From NCBI RefSeq assembly GCF_003269295.1, contig NZ_QLTT01000008.1, positions 1 to 64,000 on the forward strand: a stretch of 64,000 nucleotides of DNA, in the 5' to 3' direction. The DNA is from Lentzea atacamensis. Its GTDB lineage: Bacteria > Actinomycetota > Actinomycetes > Mycobacteriales > Pseudonocardiaceae. The translations under genes and the position numbers were made by a program. The notes beneath the pieces are model-generated. The model was not told the DNA's origin, ran no database searches, and worked only from the letters and a program-made list of their open reading frames with translations. Below are positions 18,108-26,782 of this stretch, in pieces (the first letter of the stretch is position 1; each line of letters starts with the position of its first letter).

Positions 18108-18563
18108 GTGACCGACTTGCCGTCCGGCCTGAAGCCGCTGGAACTCGCCAACCACGTCCGCGCGCAGATCGAGCGGGGCCACGCCTATGCCCGCTCCCGC
18201 AAACACCGGTTCCGCTGGAAATCGGTGCTGGTGAGGCTGACGACGCTGGTCCTTTCGGCGGCGTCGACGATCATCCTCGGGCTGCAGAACCTTGATCCCT
18301 GGACGGGCACGGCGTTCTCCCTGATCGCGGTGGTGACCGTGGTGTCCGCTTTGGAGCCCTTCTTCGCCTGGCGCTCGTTGTGGGTGCTGATGGAGGACGC
18401 GAGCTACCGGTTCCACCGCCTCGAAGACGACCTGGCGTACTACATCGCCTCACGCCCCGCCGAGGAGATCGACGTCGAGCGGGTGCGCGAGATGTTCCAG
18501 CAGTACCAGGAGATCTGGGACTCGCTGAGCTCGCGCTGGCTCAAGTACCGCGACAACGGCTAG
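18108..18563 (+). CDS. two-TM protein of SLATT/DUF4231 type
   Basis: A 151-aa protein. A basic, Arg-rich N-terminal helix (HAYARSRKHRFRWK) is followed by two adjacent membrane segments (about residues 44-62 and 66-84) and an acidic C-terminal helix with EDDLAYYIASRPAEEIDVERV. This matches the SLATT/DUF4231 layout. SLATT domains are proposed pore-forming effectors in nucleotide-signal conflict systems, but no cyclase or SLOG partner lies next to it. GTG 18108 is chosen because of the leaderless -10 box upstream. Confidence 0.65.
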   Translation: MTDLPSGLKPLELANHVRAQIERGHAYARSRKHRFRWKSVLVRLTTLVLSAASTIILGLQNLDPWTGTAFSLIAVVTVVSALEPFFAWRSLWVLMEDASYRFHRLEDDLAYYIASRPAEEIDVERVREMFQQYQEIWDSLSSRWLKYRDNG

Positions 18564-18571
18564 GGCCCCGT

Positions 18572-18911
18572 CGGTTGGGCGATCCGCTGCTGCTTCCCGC
18601 CGGCGCCGGGGACCCGGCGTTCCCCTTCGTGGCCTCGATCGACGTCGCGGCCATGCCCACCGGGGCGACGTTCGAGGAGCACCCGCGGGGGCCGCTGCGG
18701 GCGGCGATCGACGTGTCGCTGCCCTGCCGCGGCGCTCCCGTTGCCGGACGGCCGCCCGCTGCCAGGGCATCCCCGATCTGAGGAACTGGCCGACCGGTAC
18801 GTCGGCGTGGAGGACTGCGAGAACGCCACCGTCCACTGGCTGATCCAGCGCGAGGACCTGGCCGCGCGGCGTTTCGACCGCGCGTTCACCAGCGTCTTCC
18901 GCAATCCGTGA
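18572..18911 (+). pseudogene. remnant of a DUF1963 (YwqG-like) gene
   Basis: Two short pieces in different frames resemble parts of DUF1963 proteins. The first (18572-18781) reads GDPLLLPAGAGDPAFPFVAS and continues to a stop. The second (18780-18911) reads HWLIQREDLAARRFDRAF, like the C-terminal end of the family. There is no start codon with a ribosome site, and most of the roughly 250-residue domain is missing. It is a decayed and internally deleted gene following the SLATT-like gene. Family assignment rests on short motifs only. Confidence 0.45.
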
Positions 18912-18915
18912 CCTG

Positions 18916-20019
18916 CTACGGCGTGCCCGCGGGCTTGCCCTTCGCGTCCGGGGCGTTGGGGTCGAGGAGGTAGTTCTCCTGCCACACCGCCCACTTGTAG
19001 CCGACGTTGTTGGAGGTCACGTAGGCCGCGCCCCAGCCGCTGCCGGTGAAGCGGTTGTTGATGGCCTTCATGTTGCGGCCGTACTGGTTGCCGTGGCTCG
19101 ACTCCAGGCCGAGCTGGTAGCCGCCGCCCTCCAGGAGGTTGCCCTCGACGGTGACGTTGTCGATGTCGCCGCCGTAGGTCTGGATGAACAGCGCGCCGGT
19201 GTCCTGGCCGGTGGAGCAGTCGATCCGGTTGTTGCGGAACGTCAGCGTGCGACCGGCGTTGCGGTCCAGCGGGAAGTCGCGGACGGTGGCGCCGTCGTTG
19301 TGCGCGTCACCGGCCGTGCGCAGGCCCCGGACGTAGTTGCCCTCGGCGAGGCCGCTGAGGGTGGTGCCGGTGTTGTAGAAGCAGATGCCGGAGCCCATGC
19401 CGGTGATGTAGTTGCGCTGCAGGGTGCCGACGCCGAGGAACGCGCAGGACTTCGCGATCGTGGACGCGGACAGCCGGGAGCCGTCGATGTTCGAGTCGCG
19501 GATGGTCACCGGGGCGCCGGTGACCTGGCAGGAGTTGCTGCCGCACGGGCCGTTCGTGGTGACCAGCGGGGCGGCCTCGTTGAGCTTGGTCGGGCGGATG
19601 CAGGACTTCTCGATGGTGATGTTGCCCGCGAACAACGTCAGAGCCTGCTCGATGCGCTTGCCCGAAATGACCGTGCCCGAGCCGGGGGTCGCGGGGCCGG
19701 TGTAGACGGGCAGGGAGTCGCAGTTCAGGCCGACTGCGGCCAGACCGGTGTTGGCCTGGGTGAGCTTCCAGCCGGGGGAGCCGGCGGGAGCGGGGGTGCC
19801 GGGGTTGGCCGGGGGCTTCACCGGGCCGTTGGTGGCGGACTGCGGTGCCGGGGCCGGGGCGGAGGAGCTGCTGCTCGGGGCGGGAGAACTGCTGGACGTG
19901 CTGGTCGAGGTGGCGCTCGTGCTCTCCGCTACGGGTGTCGGGTTGACCGCCTTGGTCGGGGAACAGGCGGCCAGTGTGATGACACCACCGGTCAGCAGTA
20001 CGGCCAATCTCAGTTTCAC
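18916..20019 (-). CDS. secreted lipoprotein with right-handed beta-helix repeats
   Basis: A 367-aa protein with a lipoprotein signal (VITLAAC lipobox, Cys about residue 19). A low-complexity Ser/Thr/Pro/Ala linker (about 25-80) follows. The main domain is rich in short Asn/Gly turns (TIRDSNIDGS, LTFRNNRIDC, VTVEGNLLEGGGYQLG) typical of parallel beta-helix proteins. Several paired cysteines suggest disulphides outside the cell. It may bind or cleave a polysaccharide, but no catalytic motif is certain. GTG 20019 is preferred because it places the signal peptide at the N-terminus; GGAGG lies 11 bases upstream. Confidence 0.72.
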   Translation of the reverse strand: MKLRLAVLLTGGVITLAACSPTKAVNPTPVAESTSATSTSTSSSSPAPSSSSSAPAPAPQSATNGPVKPPANPGTPAPAGSPGWKLTQANTGLAAVGLNCDSLPVYTGPATPGSGTVISGKRIEQALTLFAGNITIEKSCIRPTKLNEAAPLVTTNGPCGSNSCQVTGAPVTIRDSNIDGSRLSASTIAKSCAFLGVGTLQRNYITGMGSGICFYNTGTTLSGLAEGNYVRGLRTAGDAHNDGATVRDFPLDRNAGRTLTFRNNRIDCSTGQDTGALFIQTYGGDIDNVTVEGNLLEGGGYQLGLESSHGNQYGRNMKAINNRFTGSGWGAAYVTSNNVGYKWAVWQENYLLDPNAPDAKGKPAGTP

Positions 20020-20289
20020 GGCTGGTTCTACCTCCACGCGCGTTCACGACGGGGGACCGTGAACTCGCTTATTGTGTCGTCGGCCGGTGCGGAATGTGTA
20101 CGGAACTCGTGCGACGGAGTTCGCGCTGGGCCGTTGAACGGACTGCACATTGCACGGGCCGACGGGAGGAGTCAAGCGGATCTCCTTGTGCCGCAAGGTC
20201 ATCTTCGCACCGGGCGGGAATAGTCCGTCCGTGTGAGCTGGCAGATCACGGTTTTATCTCCGAGCCATATGATTCCTTGATGTGTGAGA

Positions 20290-21057
20290 TCAGCGACCCA
20301 GGAATGTGGCGCGGCCGGGACCGTCCGTGAGGAAGCTGTGCACAGCCCGTGGCAGATCCTGGGTCTCGAACAACGCGGACGCGATCGTCGTCACGTGAGC
20401 GTCGGCCTCCGGAACGCCTCCGTTTTCGAAGTGCGCGAGCACCTGTTTGGTCGCGGCGTGGGCCCTGGTGGGGCCGACGGCGAGCGAGAGGGCGAACTGT
20501 TCGGCGGCCAGTGCGAAGCCTTCGTCCGGCAGGACGCGGTTCACGACGTTCCAGCGCTCCAGCGTCGCCGCGTTGTAGAGGTCGCCGGTCATCACGAACT
20601 CCTTCGCGCGGCCAACCCCCGCGCGGGCGGCCAGGCGTTGCGTGCCGCCCATCGTCGGCGTGAGGCCCACGACCTTCTCCACCAGGCCGAAGCGCGCGCT
20701 CTCGGCCGCCAGGATCAGGTCGCACGCCACCGCCAGCTCGAACGCCCAGGTCAGGCACAACGCGTGCGCGGCGAAGACGGTCGGGATCGGCAGCGCGGCG
20801 AGGCGTTGCGGCAGCAGCAGCATGCGGTCGAACAACGCCTGCGCGTCCTCGCGGTACTCCTGGGCCGCGAACAGCGACACGTCGACCCCGCCGGACACGA
20901 CCTTGCCCGTCGCGTTGACCAGCAACGCCCGCGCGTCGCCCAGCTCGTCCAGGGCGTCGTGGAACTCGGCGTCGAGGTCCAGGGCGTAGAGGTTGAGCGG
21001 CGGTGCGTCGATCGTGATGATCGCGAGCTCGTTCTGCCTGGTCAGATGGATCTTCAT
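20290..21057 (-). CDS. enoyl-CoA hydratase/isomerase family protein
   Basis: A 255-aa crotonase-fold protein: ITIDAPPLNLYALDLD at the N-terminus, then LLVNATGKVVSGGVDVS (oxyanion-hole region) and a C-terminal ATKQVLAHF helix. The usual A-x-x-G-A-G-x-x loop reads AAHALCLTWAFELAVACDLI, so the Gly-rich part is unusual, and the usual catalytic Glu pair is not evident. Another crotonase activity is therefore possible. ATG 21057 gives the standard N-terminus; a GTG at 21075 would overlap the corA stop (GTGA) and extend it by six residues. Confidence 0.8.
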   Translation of the reverse strand: MKIHLTRQNELAIITIDAPPLNLYALDLDAEFHDALDELGDARALLVNATGKVVSGGVDVSLFAAQEYREDAQALFDRMLLLPQRLAALPIPTVFAAHALCLTWAFELAVACDLILAAESARFGLVEKVVGLTPTMGGTQRLAARAGVGRAKEFVMTGDLYNAATLERWNVVNRVLPDEGFALAAEQFALSLAVGPTRAHAATKQVLAHFENGGVPEADAHVTTIASALFETQDLPRAVHSFLTDGPGRATFLGR

Positions 21058-21071
21058 CGTGCGGGAGTCCC

Positions 21072-22028
21072 TCACAGCCAGTCACGGCGCTTGAACATGA
21101 CGTACAGGAAGTAGGAGAGGCCGAAGATGCCCAGCGTGGCCGCCCAGAATCCCCAGGCCTGCTCGTAGCCGGGGTACGGCACGTTCATGCCGTAGTAGCC
21201 CGAGATCGCGGTCGGCACCGCGATGATCGCGGCCCAGCTGGTGACCTTCTTCATGATCGAGTTCAGCCGGTTGCCCTGCACGGCGACCTCGGCCTCGCGC
21301 AGGTTCGTCACCAGCTCGCGCATCGACTCGGTCAGCTCGGCGGTGAACAGCGTGTGGTCCTTGACGTCGAGGTAGTACGGCATCATCACGTCGTCGACGA
21401 GGTCGTGCTCGCGGTGCAGCAGCGAACCCAGCACCTCGCGCATCGGCAGCGCGACCCGGCGCAGCTGCACCAGGGCCCGCCGCAGCTGCAGCGCCTTGCG
21501 GCCGACGTGCGGTTTCTCGTCGTAGATCCGGTCCTCGAGAGCCTCGATGTCCTCGTCCAGTTGCTGGGCCACGGCGTAGTGCCCGTCCACGACGTCGTCG
21601 AGCAGCCCGTGCAGCAGGAAACCGACGCCGGAAGCGGCGAGAGCCGGAGCGCTGTCCCACCGGCGCTGCACCCCCGCGAGGTCGTACGACTCGCTCTCCC
21701 GGACGGTCACCAGCGCGTTGCGGGCGATGAAGACGTCGACCTCGCACGTCTTGATCTCGTGCTCGGCGTACCGGACCGCGTAGACCGAGAGGAACAGGTG
21801 GGTGGGGTAGCGGTCGACCTTGGGGCGCTGGCGTTCGGCGAACGCGTCCTCGATCGCGAGCTCGTGCAGTCCCAGTTCGTCGCGCAGCAGACCCATCTCG
21901 TCCTGCGACGGCGCGCAGAGGTCGAACCACACGACCGCGGAGGGATCTTCCAGGTGCCGCGCGACGTCGGCGACCGGGAAGTCCCGGTCCACGAGTTCGC
22001 CGTTGCGGTACAAGCGGGTCCGACCCAT
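21072..22028 (-). CDS. corA: CorA-family magnesium/divalent cation channel
   Basis: A 318-aa protein with the large cytoplasmic domain and long helices of CorA and two C-terminal membrane segments. The first ends in the signature GMN (SGYYGMNVPYPG). The C-terminus KRRDWL is basic, as in the family. It forms pentameric Mg2+ channels. ATG 22028 is preferred to a TTG nine bases upstream. The enoyl-CoA hydratase-like gene follows directly. It is divergent from the protein kinase gene across 69 bases. Confidence 0.9.
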   Translation of the reverse strand: MGRTRLYRNGELVDRDFPVADVARHLEDPSAVVWFDLCAPSQDEMGLLRDELGLHELAIEDAFAERQRPKVDRYPTHLFLSVYAVRYAEHEIKTCEVDVFIARNALVTVRESESYDLAGVQRRWDSAPALAASGVGFLLHGLLDDVVDGHYAVAQQLDEDIEALEDRIYDEKPHVGRKALQLRRALVQLRRVALPMREVLGSLLHREHDLVDDVMMPYYLDVKDHTLFTAELTESMRELVTNLREAEVAVQGNRLNSIMKKVTSWAAIIAVPTAISGYYGMNVPYPGYEQAWGFWAATLGIFGLSYFLYVMFKRRDWL

Positions 22029-22084
22029 GGGTGACAACGATACGTAGATCTACTCAGATGTGAGGTTCCAGCCCGAGTTCCCGC

Positions 22085-22090
22085 TACCCT
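22085..22090 (+). promoter_or_regulatory. -10 box of a leaderless promoter (TACCCT)
   Basis: TACCCT lies 7 bases before GTG 22098, with no Shine-Dalgarno sequence between. Confidence 0.5.
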
Positions 22091-22097
22091 CGATCCG

Positions 22098-23423
22098 GTG
22101 AAGGTGGACCAACCACAACGCATAGGCGACTACCTGCTGCTCGGCAGGCTTGGTCGTGGTGCCATGGGAACGGTCTACCTGGGGCAAGGCAGCGACGGGC
22201 GGCAGGTCGCCGTCAAGGTCGCCCGCGCCGAGCTCGCCGACGACCCGCGCTTCCGCGAGCGGTTCCGCCGCGAGGTGCAGATGGCCCGCGCGGTCGGCAG
22301 CGCCGGCACCGCGGCGGTCGTGGACGCCGACACGCGCGCGCCCCGCCCGTGGATGGCGACGGAGTACGTGCCCGGCCCGACGCTGCAGGAGGCGATCGAA
22401 CGGCACGGCCCGCTGCCGGAGCACCACCTGCGCCGGCTCGCGGAGGGCCTGGCCGAGGCGCTCACCGCGATCCACCGCGCCGGCCTGGTGCACCGCGACC
22501 TCAAGCCGTCCAACGTGCTGCTCGGCGCCGACGGCCCGCGCGTGATCGACTTCGGCATCTCGCGCGCCATGGAACACACCGCGCTGACCGAGACCGGGAT
22601 GGTCTTCGGCACGCCGGGCTTCCTCTCGCCGGAGCAGATCACCGGCCAGGAGGTCGGCACGCCGAGCGACGTCTTCGCGCTGGGCGCCGTCCTCGTCTAC
22701 GCGGCCACGGGCAAGGGGCCGTTCGGCGAGGGCCCGACCGCGACACTGCTCTACCGGGCCGCGCACGGCGAACCGGACCTCGACGGCGTGCCCAAGCCGC
22801 TGCGGCCGCTGGTGCAGAAGTGCATGCACCGCGACCCCGCGAAGCGCCCGGAGCCGGCCGAGGTGACGCGCCTGCTCTCCCAGGTCGTCTCGCCGAAGCC
22901 GGCGACCACCAAGCTGCCCGCGCCGATGACACCCGCCGCGGCGACGTTCTCGACGTCGCGGATCGTGCCGTTCGCGTGGGGCCTGACGAACCTCGCCGCC
23001 GGCCTGCTCGCCGCCGCGATCGCCGACCCGGCCGCCGGGGCCAACGGTGCCACGCAGCTGCTGGCGCTGGCCGCGTTCTGCGTGCTGGTCGTGCGCGCGG
23101 TGCGGTACTTCGGCGCCGCCGCCCGCAGCAAGATCGTCATCGAGATCAGCCGCGAGGGCATCGCCACCACGCGCAACGGCAAGTTCCACCAGTACTGGTG
23201 GTACGAGCTGGCACGGGTGCGCGTCGTGCCGCACAAGAAACGGCCGTGGGTCGTCGTCTGGCTGAAGGACCCGGCGCCGCGCCGGTTCTTCGGCGCGAAT
23301 CACGGCGGGGTGCGGGTCTTCCCGATCGCCCACGAGCGGTCCAGACGGCGGCGCCAGCGTGACATCGCCGAGCTGCGCGCCGCCCTGGCCTGGTACCTGC
23401 CCCGCTCCTACGACGGGCGCTGA
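22098..23423 (+). CDS. Ser/Thr protein kinase with C-terminal membrane domain
   Basis: The 441-aa protein has a Hanks-type kinase domain in residues 10-265: GRGAMGTVYLG glycine loop, AVKVA lysine, VHRDLKPSN catalytic loop near residue 133, DFGIS, GTPGFLSPEQ activation segment. Two membrane segments follow (about 292-340). Unlike PknB, the C-terminus after the membrane is a soluble domain with basic and aromatic residues (KFHQYWWYELARVRVV), probably facing the cytoplasm; no PASTA repeats are present. The start is leaderless GTG. The target is unknown. Confidence 0.9.
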   Translation: MKVDQPQRIGDYLLLGRLGRGAMGTVYLGQGSDGRQVAVKVARAELADDPRFRERFRREVQMARAVGSAGTAAVVDADTRAPRPWMATEYVPGPTLQEAIERHGPLPEHHLRRLAEGLAEALTAIHRAGLVHRDLKPSNVLLGADGPRVIDFGISRAMEHTALTETGMVFGTPGFLSPEQITGQEVGTPSDVFALGAVLVYAATGKGPFGEGPTATLLYRAAHGEPDLDGVPKPLRPLVQKCMHRDPAKRPEPAEVTRLLSQVVSPKPATTKLPAPMTPAAATFSTSRIVPFAWGLTNLAAGLLAAAIADPAAGANGATQLLALAAFCVLVVRAVRYFGAAARSKIVIEISREGIATTRNGKFHQYWWYELARVRVVPHKKRPWVVVWLKDPAPRRFFGANHGGVRVFPIAHERSRRRRQRDIAELRAALAWYLPRSYDGR

Positions 23424-24274
23424 TCGGTCCACTCGTAGGTGATGGTCACCGACCGCGGCGGCATCCCCTGCGGCAACGGGCTGGTCGCGGTCTCGACCTC
23501 CTCCTTGCCGGTCACCCGGCCCGTGGCGGGATCGATGGCGAACTGGACAACGCTGCCGTCGACCGACAGCCTCCCGTCGTTCCAGCGGATCTCCGGAGAC
23601 TCGGCGAGCGCGCGGTACACCGCGGCCTTCTCCTCGATCGTCGTGAACGGCGAGAGCAACCGCGGCGACGCGGCCAGCAGCTTCTGCTTCGGGTCGGCGG
23701 GCAGCGGCGTGGAGACGCTCTCCTCCTTGCACGGGGTGGCTGCGCAGAACGTGGTCCACAGCTGCGGGAAGCTCATCGTGCTCAACGTCTGCTCCGGCCC
23801 CGGCTGCACGCCGGAGATCGGCCGGCGCTGCCCGGTCTCCCTGCGGTAGATGACCACCATCTCGTCGTTCCCGGTGGGCAGCCACACGTCGTACTCGAAC
23901 TCGACCAGAGTCCTGCCGACCCCTTGGACGCCGAACGACGAAGCGCTGATCACCTCCCAGATCCGGTAGGTGATGTGCTGGTACTTGGCGGCCGGCTTCT
24001 CGCTCAGCTCCAGCAGGGTCGCGGCCTCCTGGAGGGACGTGGCAGGTGTGCTGGGCATCGTGGCGGGCGCGTCCCGCTGGGCGGGCCTCAGCAGGACCAC
24101 CAGCCCGGTGATCATCACCACGCCGACGGCCGCGGCCGCGATGCCGACCCAGCGCGGTGCCCGGCGCACCGGCTTCTCGGCGAACAGCTGCTCGCGCAGG
24201 CGGGCCAGCCGCACGTCGTCGGCGCCCCGGACCGGGTACAGCTCGGCGAGGTCGTCGTCCAGCACGTCACGCAT
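23408..24274 (-). CDS. membrane protein partner of the ECF sigma factor (CU044_5270-like)
   Basis: A 288-aa protein with a cytoplasmic N-terminus of about 42 residues, one membrane segment (WVGIAAAAVGVVMITGLVVLL) and an extracytoplasmic domain of about 220 residues. The gene begins inside the end of the ECF sigma gene (8-base overlap), the usual arrangement for a sigma-associated membrane protein. No ZAS (HxxxCxxC) motif is seen, so direct anti-sigma activity is inferred from position only. The 3' end overlaps the convergent kinase gene by 16 bases. Confidence 0.7.
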   Translation of the reverse strand: MRDVLDDDLAELYPVRGADDVRLARLREQLFAEKPVRRAPRWVGIAAAAVGVVMITGLVVLLRPAQRDAPATMPSTPATSLQEAATLLELSEKPAAKYQHITYRIWEVISASSFGVQGVGRTLVEFEYDVWLPTGNDEMVVIYRRETGQRRPISGVQPGPEQTLSTMSFPQLWTTFCAATPCKEESVSTPLPADPKQKLLAASPRLLSPFTTIEEKAAVYRALAESPEIRWNDGRLSVDGSVVQFAIDPATGRVTGKEEVETATSPLPQGMPPRSVTITYEWTDQRPS

Positions 24275-24761
24275 GTTCCACTTCCTTCAGCTTGGCGCGC
24301 AGGCGGTGCAGGCGGGATCTGGCGGTCGAGGGGTTCATCTCGAGCGCCTCTGCCGCCTCCTGCACGCTCAGCCCCGCCAGCGACACGAGCAGCAGCAGGT
24401 CGCGGTCGGTCTCCTGCATCTTCGCGAGTGCACCGGCGATCCGCCGCAGGTGCGAGCGGGCGTCGATGCGGGTCACCACCGTGTGCTCCAGCGTCTCCGC
24501 CACGCCGAGGTCGACGCCGTAGCGCTCGGCGGTGCGCAACAGCCGGGTCTCGCGTTTGGCGTGGCCGCGCAACAGGTTCGTCGCGATGCCGTAGAGCCAG
24601 CCGACGACACTGCCCTTCCCGGGGTCGTAGGTTTCCTTGCTGCGCATGGCTGCCAGGAACGTCTCGCTGACGAGGTCGTCAGCGACGTCAACACCCACCC
24701 GTCGCGCGAGATATCGGTGCAGCGGGTGGGCGTGCTCGTCGAACAGCTCCGCGAACATCAC
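24267..24761 (-). CDS. ECF-type RNA polymerase sigma factor
   Basis: A 164-aa sigma-70 family protein. Region 2 is at residues 5-75 (DDLVSETFLAAM and VVGWLYGIATNLLRGH). Region 4 is at 105-160, with a helix-turn-helix containing LSVQEAAEALEMNPSTARSRLHRLR. ATG 24758 or GTG 24761 could be used. It is transcribed with its membrane partner and divergent from the GNAT gene. Its regulon is not visible in the window. Confidence 0.92.
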   Translation of the reverse strand: MMFAELFDEHAHPLHRYLARRVGVDVADDLVSETFLAAMRSKETYDPGKGSVVGWLYGIATNLLRGHAKRETRLLRTAERYGVDLGVAETLEHTVVTRIDARSHLRRIAGALAKMQETDRDLLLLVSLAGLSVQEAAEALEMNPSTARSRLHRLRAKLKEVEHA

Positions 24762-24842
24762 GACCCCAGTTGGCTTCTCGCGGCACGGGTGTTGCAGTGA
24801 CGTGGGTCACAATTGAGTGGACGCGTTCTCGATGATGTTCGC

Positions 24843-25337
24843 ATGACCAACTGGACCGTGAGAGTTGCTGACGCCGCGTGCTCGCCGCTCAACCGCGAGT
24901 ACAACGCGGAGATGATCAGCCGCTACTGGGGACGGCCCACGAACGAAGCCGAGATCGACGCCTACGAACGCGACGAGCAGGACCACGACGTGCCGGTGTT
25001 CCTCGTGGTCTCCCGCGACGGCGAGGACGCGGGCTGCCTCGGGATGAGGTTGCTCGGCGACGGTGCCGGCGAGCTGACCCGGATGTTCGTGCGAACGCCG
25101 TTCCGCGGGCAGGGTGCCGCGTCGGCGCTGCTGAAGGCGATGGAGGAGGAGGCGCTCGCGTGCGGCGTGACGACGCTGAGGCTCGACACGCGCAAGGACC
25201 TCGTCGAGGCGCGAAACCTCTACGCCAAGCACGGTTTCGCGGAGATCGGCCGTTACAACGACGCCGGGTACGCCGATCACTGGTTCGAGAAGAGGCTGAA
25301 GAGGCTAACGTCCGCTCCTCCGGTCGCGATGTCCTGA
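24843..25337 (+). CDS. GNAT family N-acetyltransferase
   Basis: A 164-aa protein with the acetyl-CoA binding motif A, VRTPFRGQGAASALLKAM (R-G-x-G-A pattern), and a C-terminal LYAKHGFAEIGRY motif B. ATG 24843 is used; the frame runs back to 24813. The acceptor substrate cannot be predicted. Confidence 0.88.
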   Translation: MTNWTVRVADAACSPLNREYNAEMISRYWGRPTNEAEIDAYERDEQDHDVPVFLVVSRDGEDAGCLGMRLLGDGAGELTRMFVRTPFRGQGAASALLKAMEEEALACGVTTLRLDTRKDLVEARNLYAKHGFAEIGRYNDAGYADHWFEKRLKRLTSAPPVAMS

Positions 25338-25373
25338 GAAGGTCGGGAAGACGCGCGCCAGGAGGCATTGAAC

Positions 25374-26666
25374 ATGCGGTTGCGTCCACTGGTGATGGCT
25401 GTTGCCGTCACCGCGGCACTGGTGGTGCCCTCGGCCTCGGCGGCTCCCGCCGGTCGGGTGCTGGGTTACGTCGCCAACAACGGCGGCGGAGTGTCGGTGA
25501 TCGACACGGCCACGAACGCGGTGACCGAGACGATCGCCGACAGCGGTGGTAACTCGCCGTACATGGCGGCGGTCGCGTTCGACGGAACTCGTGGCTACGT
25601 GACGAACTCCGCGCACAACACGCTGACCGTCATCGACACGCCGACCAACACGGTCGACAAGTCCATTCCCGTCGGGAGTCACCCGGCGGGTGTCGCGGTC
25701 GCTCCGGGTGGCGGCTTCGTCTACGTCACCAACTACGCCGACGGCACGGTTTCCGTGGTCGACACGGCCACGCTGACGGTCACCGCGACCGTCACGGTCG
25801 GGCAGAACCCGGACGGTGTGGTCGTCACGAGGGACGGCACGGCCGTCTACGTGACGCACGACGTCGTCGGGCCGAGCAAGGTCTCGGTGATCGACACCAC
25901 GGCCAACGCGGTCGTCGCCACGATCAACGTCGGCAGCACGCCGACCGCGGTCGCGGCCTCCGCCGACGGCACGCGCATGTACGTGGTGAACAAGGGGTCT
26001 GACGACATCTCCGCCATCGACGTCGCCACGCGCACCGTGGTCGGCACCGCGAAGGTCGGCTTCGTGCCGCACGGCATCGCGTTGTCGTCCGACGGAACCC
26101 GCGCGTACGTGACGAACAGCGAGTTCGACTCGGTGTCCGTCGTGGACCTGACGGCGATGGTGGAACTGCAGAAGATCGTCGTTGGTGACCGCCCGATCAG
26201 CGTGGCCCTCACGCCGGACGGTGCCAGCGCCTACGTCACGAACTTCAACAGCAACACGGTGTCGATCATCGACACGGCGTCGAACACGGTCACCGGGTCC
26301 GTTCCGGTCGGCCAGCGCCCGGTGGGCATCGCGATCAGCTTCGTGCCGCCCGCCCCGTCGAAGCTCGTGGCCGGCTCCGCCCAGCTGCAGCTGCGGCTCC
26401 TCGGCTTCACGGTCCGCTCGCTCGACGCGACGCTGACCGAGAAGCACACCGGGGCGCCGGTCGCGGGTCAGAAGATCGTGTTCAGCACGGTCAAGGGCAA
26501 CCCCCTGTGCACCGCCACGACCAACTCCGACGGCAAGGCCACCTGTGATGCTCAGGTGTCTCTGCTGGTCGGCTTGTCCACCCTGCTGCAGGGCTTCACG
26601 GCCTCGTACGCGGGCAACGACGAGCACGGTGGTGCTTCGGCGCACGGCAACATCGCCCTGTTGTAG
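25374..26666 (+). CDS. secreted YVTN-family beta-propeller protein
   Basis: A 430-aa exported protein with an N-terminal signal peptide ending ASAAPA. Seven or more repeats of about 42 residues follow, each with the VSVIDTATNAV...GxxPxGVAV...GxxxYVTN pattern of surface YVTN propellers. The last 110 residues form a Big/filamin-like beta domain (GAPVAGQKIVFSTV, KATCDAQVSL). GGAGG at 25361-25365 lies 8 bases before ATG 25374. The role is probably binding or adhesion at the surface. It stands alone; the GH97 gene has its own promoter. Confidence 0.88.
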   Translation: MRLRPLVMAVAVTAALVVPSASAAPAGRVLGYVANNGGGVSVIDTATNAVTETIADSGGNSPYMAAVAFDGTRGYVTNSAHNTLTVIDTPTNTVDKSIPVGSHPAGVAVAPGGGFVYVTNYADGTVSVVDTATLTVTATVTVGQNPDGVVVTRDGTAVYVTHDVVGPSKVSVIDTTANAVVATINVGSTPTAVAASADGTRMYVVNKGSDDISAIDVATRTVVGTAKVGFVPHGIALSSDGTRAYVTNSEFDSVSVVDLTAMVELQKIVVGDRPISVALTPDGASAYVTNFNSNTVSIIDTASNTVTGSVPVGQRPVGIAISFVPPAPSKLVAGSAQLQLRLLGFTVRSLDATLTEKHTGAPVAGQKIVFSTVKGNPLCTATTNSDGKATCDAQVSLLVGLSTLLQGFTASYAGNDEHGGASAHGNIALL

Positions 26667-26696
26667 TCATCGGAGTTGTCACGGTTGTTACATCCC

Positions 26697-26734
26697 TTGA
26701 CTCGGACGAAATGCCCGGCATAGCGTCCGAGTCA
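26697..26734 (+). promoter_or_regulatory. promoter of the GH97 gene with overlapping inverted repeat
   Basis: TTGACT (26697-26702) and TAGCGT (26721-26726) are 18 bases apart, a good primary sigma promoter. An 11-bp perfect inverted repeat, TGACTCGGACG (26698-26708) and CGTCCGAGTCA (26724-26734), covers both hexamers. It could be the operator of a repressor, or a terminator for the upstream YVTN gene. Confidence 0.6.
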
Positions 26735-26782
26735 TTGGATGTCTTCCGGTGACCGCCGCCCCGGATCACGAGGGGAGTGTCC

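Noticed and set aside
22050..23885. Long open frame of 611 codons on the minus strand
   Set aside because: It runs antisense to the Ser/Thr kinase, has an Arg/Ala/Gly-rich composition and no domain. It is the usual mirror frame of a GC-rich gene.
25374..26666. YVTN repeats as a DNA tandem-repeat element
   Set aside because: The similarity is at protein level (about 42-residue propeller blades) and the DNA copies are well diverged.
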